A DNA stretch of 7,125 bases from Oscillospiraceae bacterium. Its GTDB lineage: Bacteria > Bacillota > Clostridia > Oscillospirales > Oscillospiraceae. The stretch covers positions 1-7,125 of the forward strand of contig WQVW01000081.1 of assembly GCA_009785655.1 (NCBI GenBank), in the 5' to 3' direction. The notes under the pieces were generated by a model, which saw nothing but the letters and a program-made list of their open reading frames with translations, did no database searches and was not told the origin of the DNA. Both the position numbers and the translations under genes were made by a program. Of this stretch, positions 1 through 5,984 are shown one piece after another. Position 1 is the first letter of the stretch. Every line of letters starts with the position of its first letter.

Positions 1-1997
1 ACCGCGTTCTCGGTGGTGAACATCAGCCGTTGCGCCCATAGGCCTATGCCTGTGAACATATGCAGCTTGTCCGCCAGAAACAATTTTTTAGAGTTAAGCA
101 CAACGTTCCGGCAACCGAATTCCGGTACAACGGGAAAAACTGCGCCGATTCTGTCATGCAATCCGCCGAAATTGTCGCAGGAGCATACGCCGGCGCTGTT
201 TTTGACAATGCAAGCCTCTGTAATCATCAGCGGCAGACGTCCATACACTATCGCTTCAGTATCAAGCGGCTTTGATAAATCCCGGATCTGGGCGAGCCGC
301 AGCTCAAACGACAGTGCCGCGGATTTAAGGCCGATGTCTGCCAATGCCTCTAATACCTGTGAGTTATACACGTTCAGCCCATAATCTCCCCGAACGGCAA
401 AACCGTGTCCGCGGGCGAATTGAATATGACCGATATTGCCGCAAAGTGCCTCAGTCACACCGCGCTCATGCGCTTTGGTGAGTGCCGCGGCGATGGTCTT
501 GCGTTCATTATCATGAATAATCCGCGGCAACGTGACTGCCAACGTTAAGTGCTTGTTCCCCAAAAACCAATCCAACTCCGGCGAATCTTTCAAAAACTCA
601 ATCACCGGAACATATACCACACGCGGCGCGAGTTCTGCCAATTCTTTTGACAGCTGTTTTGCGCTCATCACCGATATCGTCAAGCTGGGCGGCCCGGCTC
701 TACCGGGGGCGCGCTCTTGGGGGATAAACTCACCCTCCGCACGATACGGCGGTTCACGTCTCAATTCCAGGATTTCCGCCAACAGATTCCGGCGCATTTC
801 GTTAAACGCCGATATCGGCAGTGCTAACCCTGGTTCAACTTTGCCTTTCACCCCGGCACAATAGAACGGTGTGCCGCCTGTCTTATACATCTGAGTTTTC
901 AATGAGGCCAGTGTCAGCTCTTTGTGAAACGCAATTTCTGGCACAGGCCCCTCTGTCACCGCGCCGTTTTTCCTGTCATCCATCGCGGCGATTTTCACCG
1001 GTTTGTCTTCTTCAATCGTCCCAACAAAACGTACCGGTACACGCTGATACTCGCCGTTCAAATAATTTTTCCGTGCCGTTGTGAATATCACGTCATCTTC
1101 ACGGGTCGATTCTTGATGTACGCCATGAATCTCCGGCCCCAGATTGCCGGTGTAAAATCCATCGGTGAACCCTTCGCGGGAAAAAGCTTTTTCAAGTGCC
1201 AGCAATTCCTCTTCAGTCGGCGGATTGCCGGTGTGGGCGGCTTTGGAGTAAATGCCGGTGACTATTGCTGAATATTCCGGCCGCTTCATCCGGCCTTCGA
1301 TTTTAACGGAAGTCACACCCATCGCGTCAAGCTCCCGCATATATTTTACAAGGCAATTATCTTTCAAACTCAGCAAATGCTCCGGCGATCTGCCGCCGGC
1401 GGAATATTCCAATCTGCATGGCTGGGCACACAGTCCGCGATTCCCGCTGCGGCGGCCGATCACGGCACTCATATAACACGACCCGGAATAGCACACGCAC
1501 AGTGAACCATGGACGAAAACCTCCGTCTCAATCGGCGCGTGCTCGGCGATATGGGCAATCTCTTTATGTGACAACTCCCGCGCCAAAACCACGCGGGAAA
1601 AGCCCATTGCCGCCAGCATCTTTACACCCTCCAGATTATGCACGCCCATCTGCGTGCTGCCATGCAACGGCACTTCCGGCACGGCTTGACGCAATGCCAT
1701 CATCACGCCCATGTCACCCACAATGATGGCGTCAATCCCCATACGGCAAGCATCTTTGGCTAACTGCGTCACCCCATAAAGCTCGTTGTCAGAGGCGAGG
1801 GTATTCAATGTCAAATACGTCTTGACGCCGCGAACACGGCAATATTCCAGTGCGTGCTTAAATTCAGCTCTGGTAAAATTTTTGGCGTTGCGCCGTGCGT
1901 TGAACTCACCGAAGCCGAGGTAGACTGAATCTGCCCCGTTCTGTACCGCAGCCATAACGCTTTCAGGCCCCCCGGCGGGGGATAATATTTCTAGCAT
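1..1997 (-). CDS. U32 family peptidase (collagenase-like), C-terminus cut off by the window edge
   Basis: The minus-strand frame gives 665 codons without a stop before the window ends. The N-terminus MLEILSPAGG and the motif GADSVYLGF are typical of U32 proteins. The U32 signature lies at residues 159-177: E159, F161, G164, S165, C167, G172, C174 and S177. C190 and C194 follow, giving the four-cysteine set thought to hold an iron-sulfur cluster. Residues about 355-415 (YKTGGTPF, then LPISAFNEMRR) resemble the DUF3656 segment of the long U32 form. The last part has C596, C605, C607 and C629, usual for the C-terminal half. The E. coli relative RlhA hydroxylates a 23S rRNA cytidine, so RNA modification is as likely as proteolysis; the exact substrate is unknown. 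The ATG at 1997 is preceded by GGAG at 2006-2009, 8 bases upstream. Only a few C-terminal residues should be missing. It probably shares a transcript with the UPF0316 gene 52 bases upstream. Confidence 0.93.
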   Translation of the reverse strand, partial: MLEILSPAGGPESVMAAVQNGADSVYLGFGEFNARRNAKNFTRAEFKHALEYCRVRGVKTYLTLNTLASDNELYGVTQLAKDACRMGIDAIIVGDMGVMMALRQAVPEVPLHGSTQMGVHNLEGVKMLAAMGFSRVVLARELSHKEIAHIAEHAPIETEVFVHGSLCVCYSGSCYMSAVIGRRSGNRGLCAQPCRLEYSAGGRSPEHLLSLKDNCLVKYMRELDAMGVTSVKIEGRMKRPEYSAIVTGIYSKAAHTGNPPTEEELLALEKAFSREGFTDGFYTGNLGPEIHGVHQESTREDDVIFTTARKNYLNGEYQRVPVRFVGTIEEDKPVKIAAMDDRKNGAVTEGPVPEIAFHKELTLASLKTQMYKTGGTPFYCAGVKGKVEPGLALPISAFNEMRRNLLAEILELRREPPYRAEGEFIPQERAPGRAGPPSLTISVMSAKQLSKELAELAPRVVYVPVIEFLKDSPELDWFLGNKHLTLAVTLPRIIHDNERKTIAAALTKAHERGVTEALCGNIGHIQFARGHGFAVRGDYGLNVYNSQVLEALADIGLKSAALSFELRLAQIRDLSKPLDTEAIVYGRLPLMITEACIVKNSAGVCSCDNFGGLHDRIGAVFPVVPEFGCRNVVLNSKKLFLADKLHMFTGIGLWAQRLMFTTENA

Positions 1998-2049
1998 GGT
2001 ATAAACTCCACATTTAGATCGTTCCGCTCTCGCAAAACATGATGATTAA

Positions 2050-2565
2050 TTATTTCAAAAATCCGTTCTGTACAAACTTAGTCTCCCTGGCCATGATGAA
2101 TGCCCCGGGGTCTTTGTCGTAGATTATCTTTTGTACTTTTTTGAACATGTCGCTTTTTATTTCTATCAACAGCAGGTGCTTTTCAGCCGAAAACTCTGAA
2201 CTGTTCACGTCAAGAACCGAGACAGCAAACCCTCCATCGCGTATCGCTTTGATCAGTCCTTCGTCTTTAGAGCTGGTGATCACTTGAATACTCAATATCG
2301 AATTGATAAATTTGTTGGCGATATTCCCGCCGATAAATGTACCGGTGGCAAACCCGGCGGCAAAAGCCATGGTGACGGCAATGCCCCCCTCTGAACTGTT
2401 TATGGCAGTTCTGGCCACCAAGAACCATATGGACACCTCCACAAATCCAATCAGGGCGGCCACTTTCAGCCGTCCGCGAACAGTCATAATCGTCCGGATT
2501 GTTCCGAGAGAAACGTCAATGATACGCGAAAAAAATATTTGCAAACAAAGCAATAGCAGAGGCAT
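2050..2565 (-). CDS. UPF0316 / DUF2179 family membrane protein (YebE-like)
   Basis: This 171-residue protein has a hydrophobic N-terminal half and a soluble C-terminal half. Likely membrane helices lie near residues 2-22, 34-54 and 60-82. The first loop carries SRIIDVSLGTIRTI (residues 13-26) and the second helix carries FVEVSIWF (41-48), both typical of the family, in which a DUF5698-like membrane part precedes a DUF2179 domain. The DUF2179 part, about residues 90-162, has the usual alternating pattern, including DGGFAVSVLDV (110-120) and DPGAFIMARE (152-161). DUF2179 also occurs in YitT-type membrane proteins; its biochemical role is not known. An upstream ATG at 2601 would add 12 residues with no family match, so I prefer the ATG at 2565, which has GGAG 8 bases upstream. 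The gene is first in a leftward pair with the U32 peptidase, downstream of the promoter at 2630-2658. Confidence 0.9.
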   Translation of the reverse strand: MPLLLLCLQIFFSRIIDVSLGTIRTIMTVRGRLKVAALIGFVEVSIWFLVARTAINSSEGGIAVTMAFAAGFATGTFIGGNIANKFINSILSIQVITSSKDEGLIKAIRDGGFAVSVLDVNSSEFSAEKHLLLIEIKSDMFKKVQKIIYDKDPGAFIMARETKFVQNGFLK

Positions 2566-2573
2566 AGAAATCA

Positions 2574-2577
2574 CTCC
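2574..2577 (-). promoter_or_regulatory. Ribosome binding site fixing the UPF0316 start
   Basis: GGAG on the minus strand lies 8 bases before the ATG at 2565, the same motif and spacing as at the U32 peptidase gene (2006-2009). It supports the 171-residue protein over a longer form starting at 2601. Confidence 0.7.
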
Positions 2578-2629
2578 AGTCGCCAATTGCCGACAGACCA
2601 TTGGCTGTTATTAAATCGAATGAAATCAT

Positions 2630-2658
2630 ATTATATCAGAAAACTAAGCATTTTTCTA
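2630..2658 (-). promoter_or_regulatory. Sigma-A type promoter for the UPF0316-U32 pair
   Basis: On the minus strand there is a perfect TATAAT (2630-2635) with an extended -10 TG one base upstream (TGATATAAT). A TAGAAA box (2653-2658), four of six matches to TTGACA, lies 17 bases further upstream. Transcription would start near 2623, leaving a leader of about 58 bases. A second extended -10-like sequence, TGCTAAAAT, lies at 2661-2669 and could be an alternative start, but its -35 is poor. The surrounding 2600-2690 stretch is strongly AT-rich, as expected of a Gram-positive promoter region. Confidence 0.6.
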
Positions 2659-2713
2659 TAATTTTAGCACAAAAAAAGAAAATTTAACCACACCCTCACC
2701 ATGATGCCACTTC

Positions 2714-2730
2714 CCCTTGACAGACAAGGG
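2714..2730. repeat. Inverted repeat CCCTTG-N5-CAAGGG over the moeA -35 region
   Basis: CCCTTG (2714-2719) and CAAGGG (2725-2730) form a perfect 6-bp dyad around ACAGA. It overlaps the TTGACA box at 2717-2722, so it could be an operator for a dimeric regulator. A short dyad can occur by chance and I do not recognise it as a ModE-type or other known site. Confidence 0.4.
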
Positions 2731-2746
2731 TTGTTGATGATAGCAT
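2717..2746 (+). promoter_or_regulatory. Putative promoter of the molybdenum cofactor cluster
   Basis: A perfect TTGACA (2717-2722) is followed after 18 bases by TAGCAT (2741-2746), four of six matches to TATAAT. Transcription would begin near 2753, about 30 bases before moeA, too short a leader for a Moco riboswitch. A weak GATAG...CTATC dyad (2739-2743 and 2756-2760) surrounds the presumed -10 and start. The -10 is poor, so the promoter may need an activator or may be misplaced. Confidence 0.4.
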
Positions 2747-2782
2747 GGTCAGTAACTATCGACTGCAAAAGGTGGTGGGAGA

Positions 2783-4000
2783 ATGCAAAAGGATATCCAT
2801 GCCGATTTAGCTTGCGCGCTGTTGCTTGACGCCCATGCGAACTGCGCTTATGAGACGGTGGCTATCCAAAACGCCCTGCACCGTGTCGCCGCTGAAGATG
2901 TAACGGCAACGATCCCCGTGCCGCCTTTCGCCCGCAGCCCATTCGACGGATACGCCTTTCGTGGGGCAGATACGCAGAGTGCAACGCGCGAAAATCCGGC
3001 GGTGTTAAAGGTTGTTGAAGAAATCCCGGCAGGGGTTATGCCAAAGGTTGAGATATTGCAAGGACAGGCGGCAAAAATCCTTACCGGCGCGCCGATCCCG
3101 CAGGGCGCGGATGCAACGATTAAATATGAACTGACTGCGTTTACAGATTCCGAGGTGCGGATTTTCACCCCCATGCCACCTGACACGAATATAGTCAGGC
3201 GCGGGGCGGACGTCATGCCGGGAGATTTGATTTGCCCGAAGGGCGAGGTGATTACAGCCCCGCAGATTTCTTCGTTCGCCAATCAAGGCTTTTCACATGT
3301 GAAAATTTTCAGAAAACCGAAGATAACGGTCATAAGCACCGGCACAGAACTGCGCGAAGCCGGGGAAGCACTCCCCCCCGCCACAATATATAACAGCAAC
3401 GTGTATACGCTGATGGCATATTTACAAGAAACCGGGGCTGCCCCCATAAATGGCGGGGTCGTACCGGATGATGAAGCGCAAATCGCCCAAAGACTGCGCC
3501 AGGCACTGGATGAATCCGACATGGTGATCACCACCGGCGGTGCGTCAGTTGGAGATTACGACTACGCGGTCAGGTCGGCGGAGCTGTTGGGGGCGGAAAT
3601 CCTGTTCTGGAAAGTGCTGATGAAACCCGGCGGGGCGGTTATGGCGGCGCGGGTTGACGGGAAAGTGCTGCTATGCCTTTCGGGAAATCCGGCGGCGGCG
3701 GTGATTGGACTCTTGCGCATCGCGATGCCGTATATCAAAAAACTCTGCGGACGGCGAGAAGTTTGTTTCCCGGAAGTAAATGTCAAACTCCGCAAACCGT
3801 TTATGAAACCAAACATGGAAAAAATGCGGATTTTGCGCGGACAGCTGGAGCTTATAGATTCCATCGCGTTTTTCAACGAAAATTATGGGCAGGAGAGCGA
3901 GAAGATCACAACTTTATCCGGCTGTGATCTATTGGCCGAAATCCCGCAAGGTTCCCCGCCGCTGGAGGTTGGGGCAATCATTAAAGCTTACAGAATATAA
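2783..4000 (+). CDS. moeA: Molybdopterin molybdotransferase MoeA
   Basis: MoeA catalyses the last step of molybdenum cofactor synthesis in the cytoplasm, inserting molybdate into adenylated molybdopterin. The 405-residue protein has normal length and all the expected blocks: PFARSPFDGYAFRGAD (residues 48-63, with D55), TGAPIPQGAD (101-110), STGTEL (185-190, usually STGDEL), TTGGASVGDYDY (250-261), KPGG (281-284) and LSGNP (299-303, where many homologues have LPGNP). The order is the long N-terminal MoeA domain, the MoCF-type catalytic domain from about residue 180 to 320, and a small C-terminal beta domain. The ATG at 2783 is preceded by AAAGGTGGTG (2768-2777), one mismatch from the ideal ribosome binding site. 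It is the first gene of the rightward cluster, 53 bases before moaA. No defect is visible. Confidence 0.96.
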   Translation: MQKDIHADLACALLLDAHANCAYETVAIQNALHRVAAEDVTATIPVPPFARSPFDGYAFRGADTQSATRENPAVLKVVEEIPAGVMPKVEILQGQAAKILTGAPIPQGADATIKYELTAFTDSEVRIFTPMPPDTNIVRRGADVMPGDLICPKGEVITAPQISSFANQGFSHVKIFRKPKITVISTGTELREAGEALPPATIYNSNVYTLMAYLQETGAAPINGGVVPDDEAQIAQRLRQALDESDMVITTGGASVGDYDYAVRSAELLGAEILFWKVLMKPGGAVMAARVDGKVLLCLSGNPAAAVIGLLRIAMPYIKKLCGRREVCFPEVNVKLRKPFMKPNMEKMRILRGQLELIDSIAFFNENYGQESEKITTLSGCDLLAEIPQGSPPLEVGAIIKAYRI

Positions 4001-4004
4001 ATAA

Positions 4005-4024
4005 GGGCACCGAATAATGTGCCC
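4005..4024. repeat. Small hairpin between moeA and moaA
   Basis: GGGCAC (4005-4010) and GTGCCC (4019-4024) form a perfect 6-bp stem with an 8-base loop, starting 5 bases after the moeA stop. The bases that follow on the plus strand are A-rich, not T-rich, so it does not look like an intrinsic terminator for moeA. It could be an RNA-stabilising or processing stem within the polycistronic message. Confidence 0.45.
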
Positions 4025-4053
4025 GAATAAAAAATTGAAAATGGGAGAATGCC

Positions 4054-4989
4054 GTGAAAGACAATTATGGAAGAGATATACACTATCTGCGCCTGTCTGT
4101 TACGGATAAATGCAACTACAGGTGCGTATATTGTATGCCGGAAGACTCCGCCCCGACCGATGAACACTCACTGTCGGCGGAGGAATTGATTGAAATCGCG
4201 CGTGCCGCGGCGCGTTGCGGTGTCCGAAAAGTGCGCGTAACCGGAGGCGAACCGCTGCTGCGGCCCGATATCATAGATATCTGCCGCGAAATCGCCGCCA
4301 TTCCAGGGATTACAGAGCTGTGCGTGACAACAAACGGTGTGTTGCTGCCGAAATACGCTGCGGCACTCAAACAAGCTGGGGTAAAGCGGTTGAACATGAG
4401 TTTAGACTCGCTTGATCCGGAGACTTATAAGCAAATCACCCGCCGCGGTTCGCTGGAAGAAGCACTGCGCGGCGTGAACGCGGCGATTGAAACGGGGTTT
4501 GACGCGATTAAGCTCAACGCCGTGCTGTTGGGCGGCGTGAATGACGGCGAAATCCGTGGGCTGTTAGAGATGACACGGTCTCACAACGTCAACGTGCGGT
4601 TTATAGAGGTCATGCCGATTGGCAACCAGGCTGAATTTGGTGAGTTTATCCCCGCTTCCAGAGTGCTGGAGGCTGCGCCGGAACTCCGTGACATCGGTGA
4701 AGATGGCGTTGCGCGGCTGTATAAACTGCCCGAAGGGCGCGGAACAGTCGGACTGATCAGCCCCGTGAGTTCTCACTTCTGCCCGACTTGTAACAGAATC
4801 CGTGTCACATCTGACGGGAAGTTGAAGCCCTGCCTGCACTCAGCCGAGGAGATCGGCTTGCGTGGCTTACACGGAGCCGAGTTGGAACATACGATTCGCG
4901 CCGGAATTCTGCAAAAACCGCAAAAGCACAAGCTCGACTCCGAAAAGAAAAGCGCGAGTCAAAAAAACATGAACGAAATCGGGGGGTAG
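4054..4989 (+). CDS. moaA: GTP 3',8-cyclase MoaA (radical SAM)
   Basis: MoaA is the radical S-adenosylmethionine enzyme that begins cofactor synthesis, turning GTP into 3',8-cyclo-7,8-dihydroGTP for MoaC. The radical SAM cluster motif CNYRCVYC gives C20, C24 and C27. RVTGGEPLLRPDI (residues 61-73) is the SAM-binding GGEP region, and RFIEVMP (182-188) is characteristic of the family. The second, substrate-binding 4Fe-4S cluster uses C243, C246 and C260 (FCPTCNRIRVTSDGKLKPC). The protein ends in IGG, and this terminal Gly-Gly is needed for GTP binding in MoaA. At 311 residues it is slightly short but complete. The start is GTG at 4054 with GGGAG at 4043-4047, 6 bases upstream; an ATG at 4049 is out of frame. 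Its TAG stop at 4987-4989 lies inside the left end of a palindromic element. Confidence 0.96.
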   Translation: MKDNYGRDIHYLRLSVTDKCNYRCVYCMPEDSAPTDEHSLSAEELIEIARAAARCGVRKVRVTGGEPLLRPDIIDICREIAAIPGITELCVTTNGVLLPKYAAALKQAGVKRLNMSLDSLDPETYKQITRRGSLEEALRGVNAAIETGFDAIKLNAVLLGGVNDGEIRGLLEMTRSHNVNVRFIEVMPIGNQAEFGEFIPASRVLEAAPELRDIGEDGVARLYKLPEGRGTVGLISPVSSHFCPTCNRIRVTSDGKLKPCLHSAEEIGLRGLHGAELEHTIRAGILQKPQKHKLDSEKKSASQKNMNEIGG

Positions 4990-5054
4990 GGGCGGCCTTT
5001 GGTCGTCCGCCAATTCATCCTTCACGCTGCGGGCGGATTGCCATTCGCCCCTAC
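4986..5054. repeat. GTAGGGGCG-type palindromic element, copy 1
   Basis: The element has perfect 9-bp terminal inverted repeats, GTAGGGGCG (4986-4994) and CGCCCCTAC (5046-5054). Two hairpins lie within it. The left one pairs GGGCGGCC (4990-4997) with GGTCGTCC (5001-5008) around TTT, using two G-T pairs. The right one pairs GGGCGGAT (5031-5038) with ATTCGCCC (5043-5050) around TGCC, using one G-T pair. It carries no gene and fills most of the 88-base gap between moaA and moaC. The moaC ribosome binding site follows 9 bases later. It resembles a non-autonomous mobile or REP-like repeat; a second, longer copy lies at 6999-7101. Confidence 0.8.
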
Positions 5055-5063
5055 ATGAAAACC

Positions 5064-5068
5064 GGAGG
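5064..5068 (+). promoter_or_regulatory. Ribosome binding site fixing the TTG start of moaC
   Basis: GGAGG ends 9 bases before TTG at 5078. This, with the conserved N-terminal residues that follow (LTHFNEDGRARMVDV), makes the rare TTG the best start. The next in-frame ATG, at 5114, has no comparable site and would remove conserved sequence. Confidence 0.7.
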
Positions 5069-5077
5069 TATACGCAT

Positions 5078-5548
5078 TTGCTGACACATTTCAACGAAGA
5101 CGGACGCGCCAGAATGGTGGATGTCACGGATAAGGATTCCACTCACCGCACAGCCACAGCTGGGGGCGTTGTGCATCTCAACGCCGAGACATTCGGCCTT
5201 ATCGCCAGGGGCGAGGTGAAGAAAGGCGACGTGCTGGCTGTCGCGCAAGTCGCCGGAATCATGGCGGCGAAACGTACGCCGGATCTAATACCGATGTGTC
5301 ACCCGATTATCATCACCGGCGTGGACATCAGCTTCACCCCGGATGAATCTCGAAATACGATTGAGATCGCCGCCACCGTCCGCTGTAAAGGCGAAACCGG
5401 CGTGGAGATGGAAGCGATGACCGCCGTATCAGCCGCTGCACTAACGATATACGACATGTGCAAAGCCGCACAGAAAGACATAAAAATCAGCGAAATCCGT
5501 CTCTTGCACAAAGATGGCGGCAAATCGGGAGAATGGAAGGGAGAATAA
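5078..5548 (+). CDS. moaC: Cyclic pyranopterin monophosphate synthase MoaC
   Basis: MoaC converts the cyclic GTP derivative made by MoaA into cyclic pyranopterin monophosphate, completing the first stage of cofactor synthesis. The 156-residue length is normal. Visible family blocks are ARMVDVTDKD (residues 11-20), KKGDVLAVAQVAGIMAAKRTPDLIPMCHPI (48-77 region, with K49 and H75), and ETGVEMEAMTAVSAAALTIYDMCKA (106-130), where D126 and K129 correspond to the catalytic Asp and Lys of E. coli MoaC. The protein ends with LLHKDGGKSGEW, also typical. It starts with TTG at 5078. The MOSC gene begins 4 bases after its TAA stop, and that gene's ribosome binding site lies inside the end of moaC, which suggests translational coupling. 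A palindromic element separates it from moaA. Confidence 0.96.
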   Translation: MLTHFNEDGRARMVDVTDKDSTHRTATAGGVVHLNAETFGLIARGEVKKGDVLAVAQVAGIMAAKRTPDLIPMCHPIIITGVDISFTPDESRNTIEIAATVRCKGETGVEMEAMTAVSAAALTIYDMCKAAQKDIKISEIRLLHKDGGKSGEWKGE

Positions 5549-5552
5549 AACA

Positions 5553-5984
5553 ATGGCGGAAGTTATTGCCGTTTGCGTAAGCGATATCAAAGGCGTTGTG
5601 AAAAAGCCTGTGGATTCGATTGCGGTTAAAATAAATCACGGGGTTGTGGGGGATGCCCACGCCGCGGACTGGACGCGGCAAGTCAGCTTGCTGGCGGATG
5701 AAAGCGCCGATAAACTCAAAGATAGGATCGACAGCATCGTGCCGGGAATTTTTGCCGAGAATATACTTACGCGCGGCATTGTATTGAAAACGCTGCCGAT
5801 CGGCGCGAAACTCCGCTGTGGTGACGCATTGCTGGAAGTTACACAGATCGGCAAAGAGTGCCATAACGACGGCTGCGCGATCAAACGCCAGACAGGCGAA
5901 TGCGTCATGCCACACGAGGGGATTTTCGCCATCGTGTTGGAAGACGGCGAGATAAAACCCGGCGATGCCATTGAGGTTTTATGA
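5553..5984 (+). CDS. Small MOSC domain protein
   Basis: The 143-residue protein is a single MOSC domain, the beta-barrel also found at the C-terminus of molybdenum cofactor sulfurases. Stand-alone versions are common in clostridial cofactor clusters, often beside moaC. Recognisable parts are the N-terminal VCVSDIKGVVKKPV (residues 7-20), GVVGDAHAADWTRQVSLL (30-47), FAENILTRGI (67-76) and the cysteine-bearing segment IGKECHNDGC (99-108), followed by VMPHEGIFAIVL (118-129) and GDAIEVL at the end. C103 and C108 are candidates for the conserved reactive cysteine. Its role is probably binding, carrying or sulfurating the cofactor, but this is inferred from the family. I chose the ATG at 5553, with AAGGGAG (5537-5543) 9 bases upstream; a start at 5514 would lie inside moaC and add unrelated residues. 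Its TGA overlaps the next ATG (ATGA at 5981-5984). Confidence 0.9.
   Translation: MAEVIAVCVSDIKGVVKKPVDSIAVKINHGVVGDAHAADWTRQVSLLADESADKLKDRIDSIVPGIFAENILTRGIVLKTLPIGAKLRCGDALLEVTQIGKECHNDGCAIKRQTGECVMPHEGIFAIVLEDGEIKPGDAIEVL

Noticed and set aside
13..1726. Several plus-strand open frames of 70-123 codons
   Set aside because: They lie antisense to the U32 peptidase frame, which has clear family motifs along its length, and none resembles a known protein.
2747..2782. Moco riboswitch upstream of moeA
   Set aside because: The leader from the likely start is only about 30 bases, and no structure of the required size is visible.
4005..4024. Rho-independent terminator after moeA
   Set aside because: The stem is followed by A-rich sequence on the plus strand, and no T tract is present.
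4986..5054. CRISPR repeat or tRNA-like structure
   Set aside because: There is no regular repeat-spacer array and no cloverleaf. The fold is two simple hairpins between inverted ends.
5055..5084. Nine-codon frame beginning ATGAAAACC just before moaC, as a leader peptide
   Set aside because: It has no ribosome binding site of its own, it contains the moaC site, and it is out of frame with moaC; probably chance.
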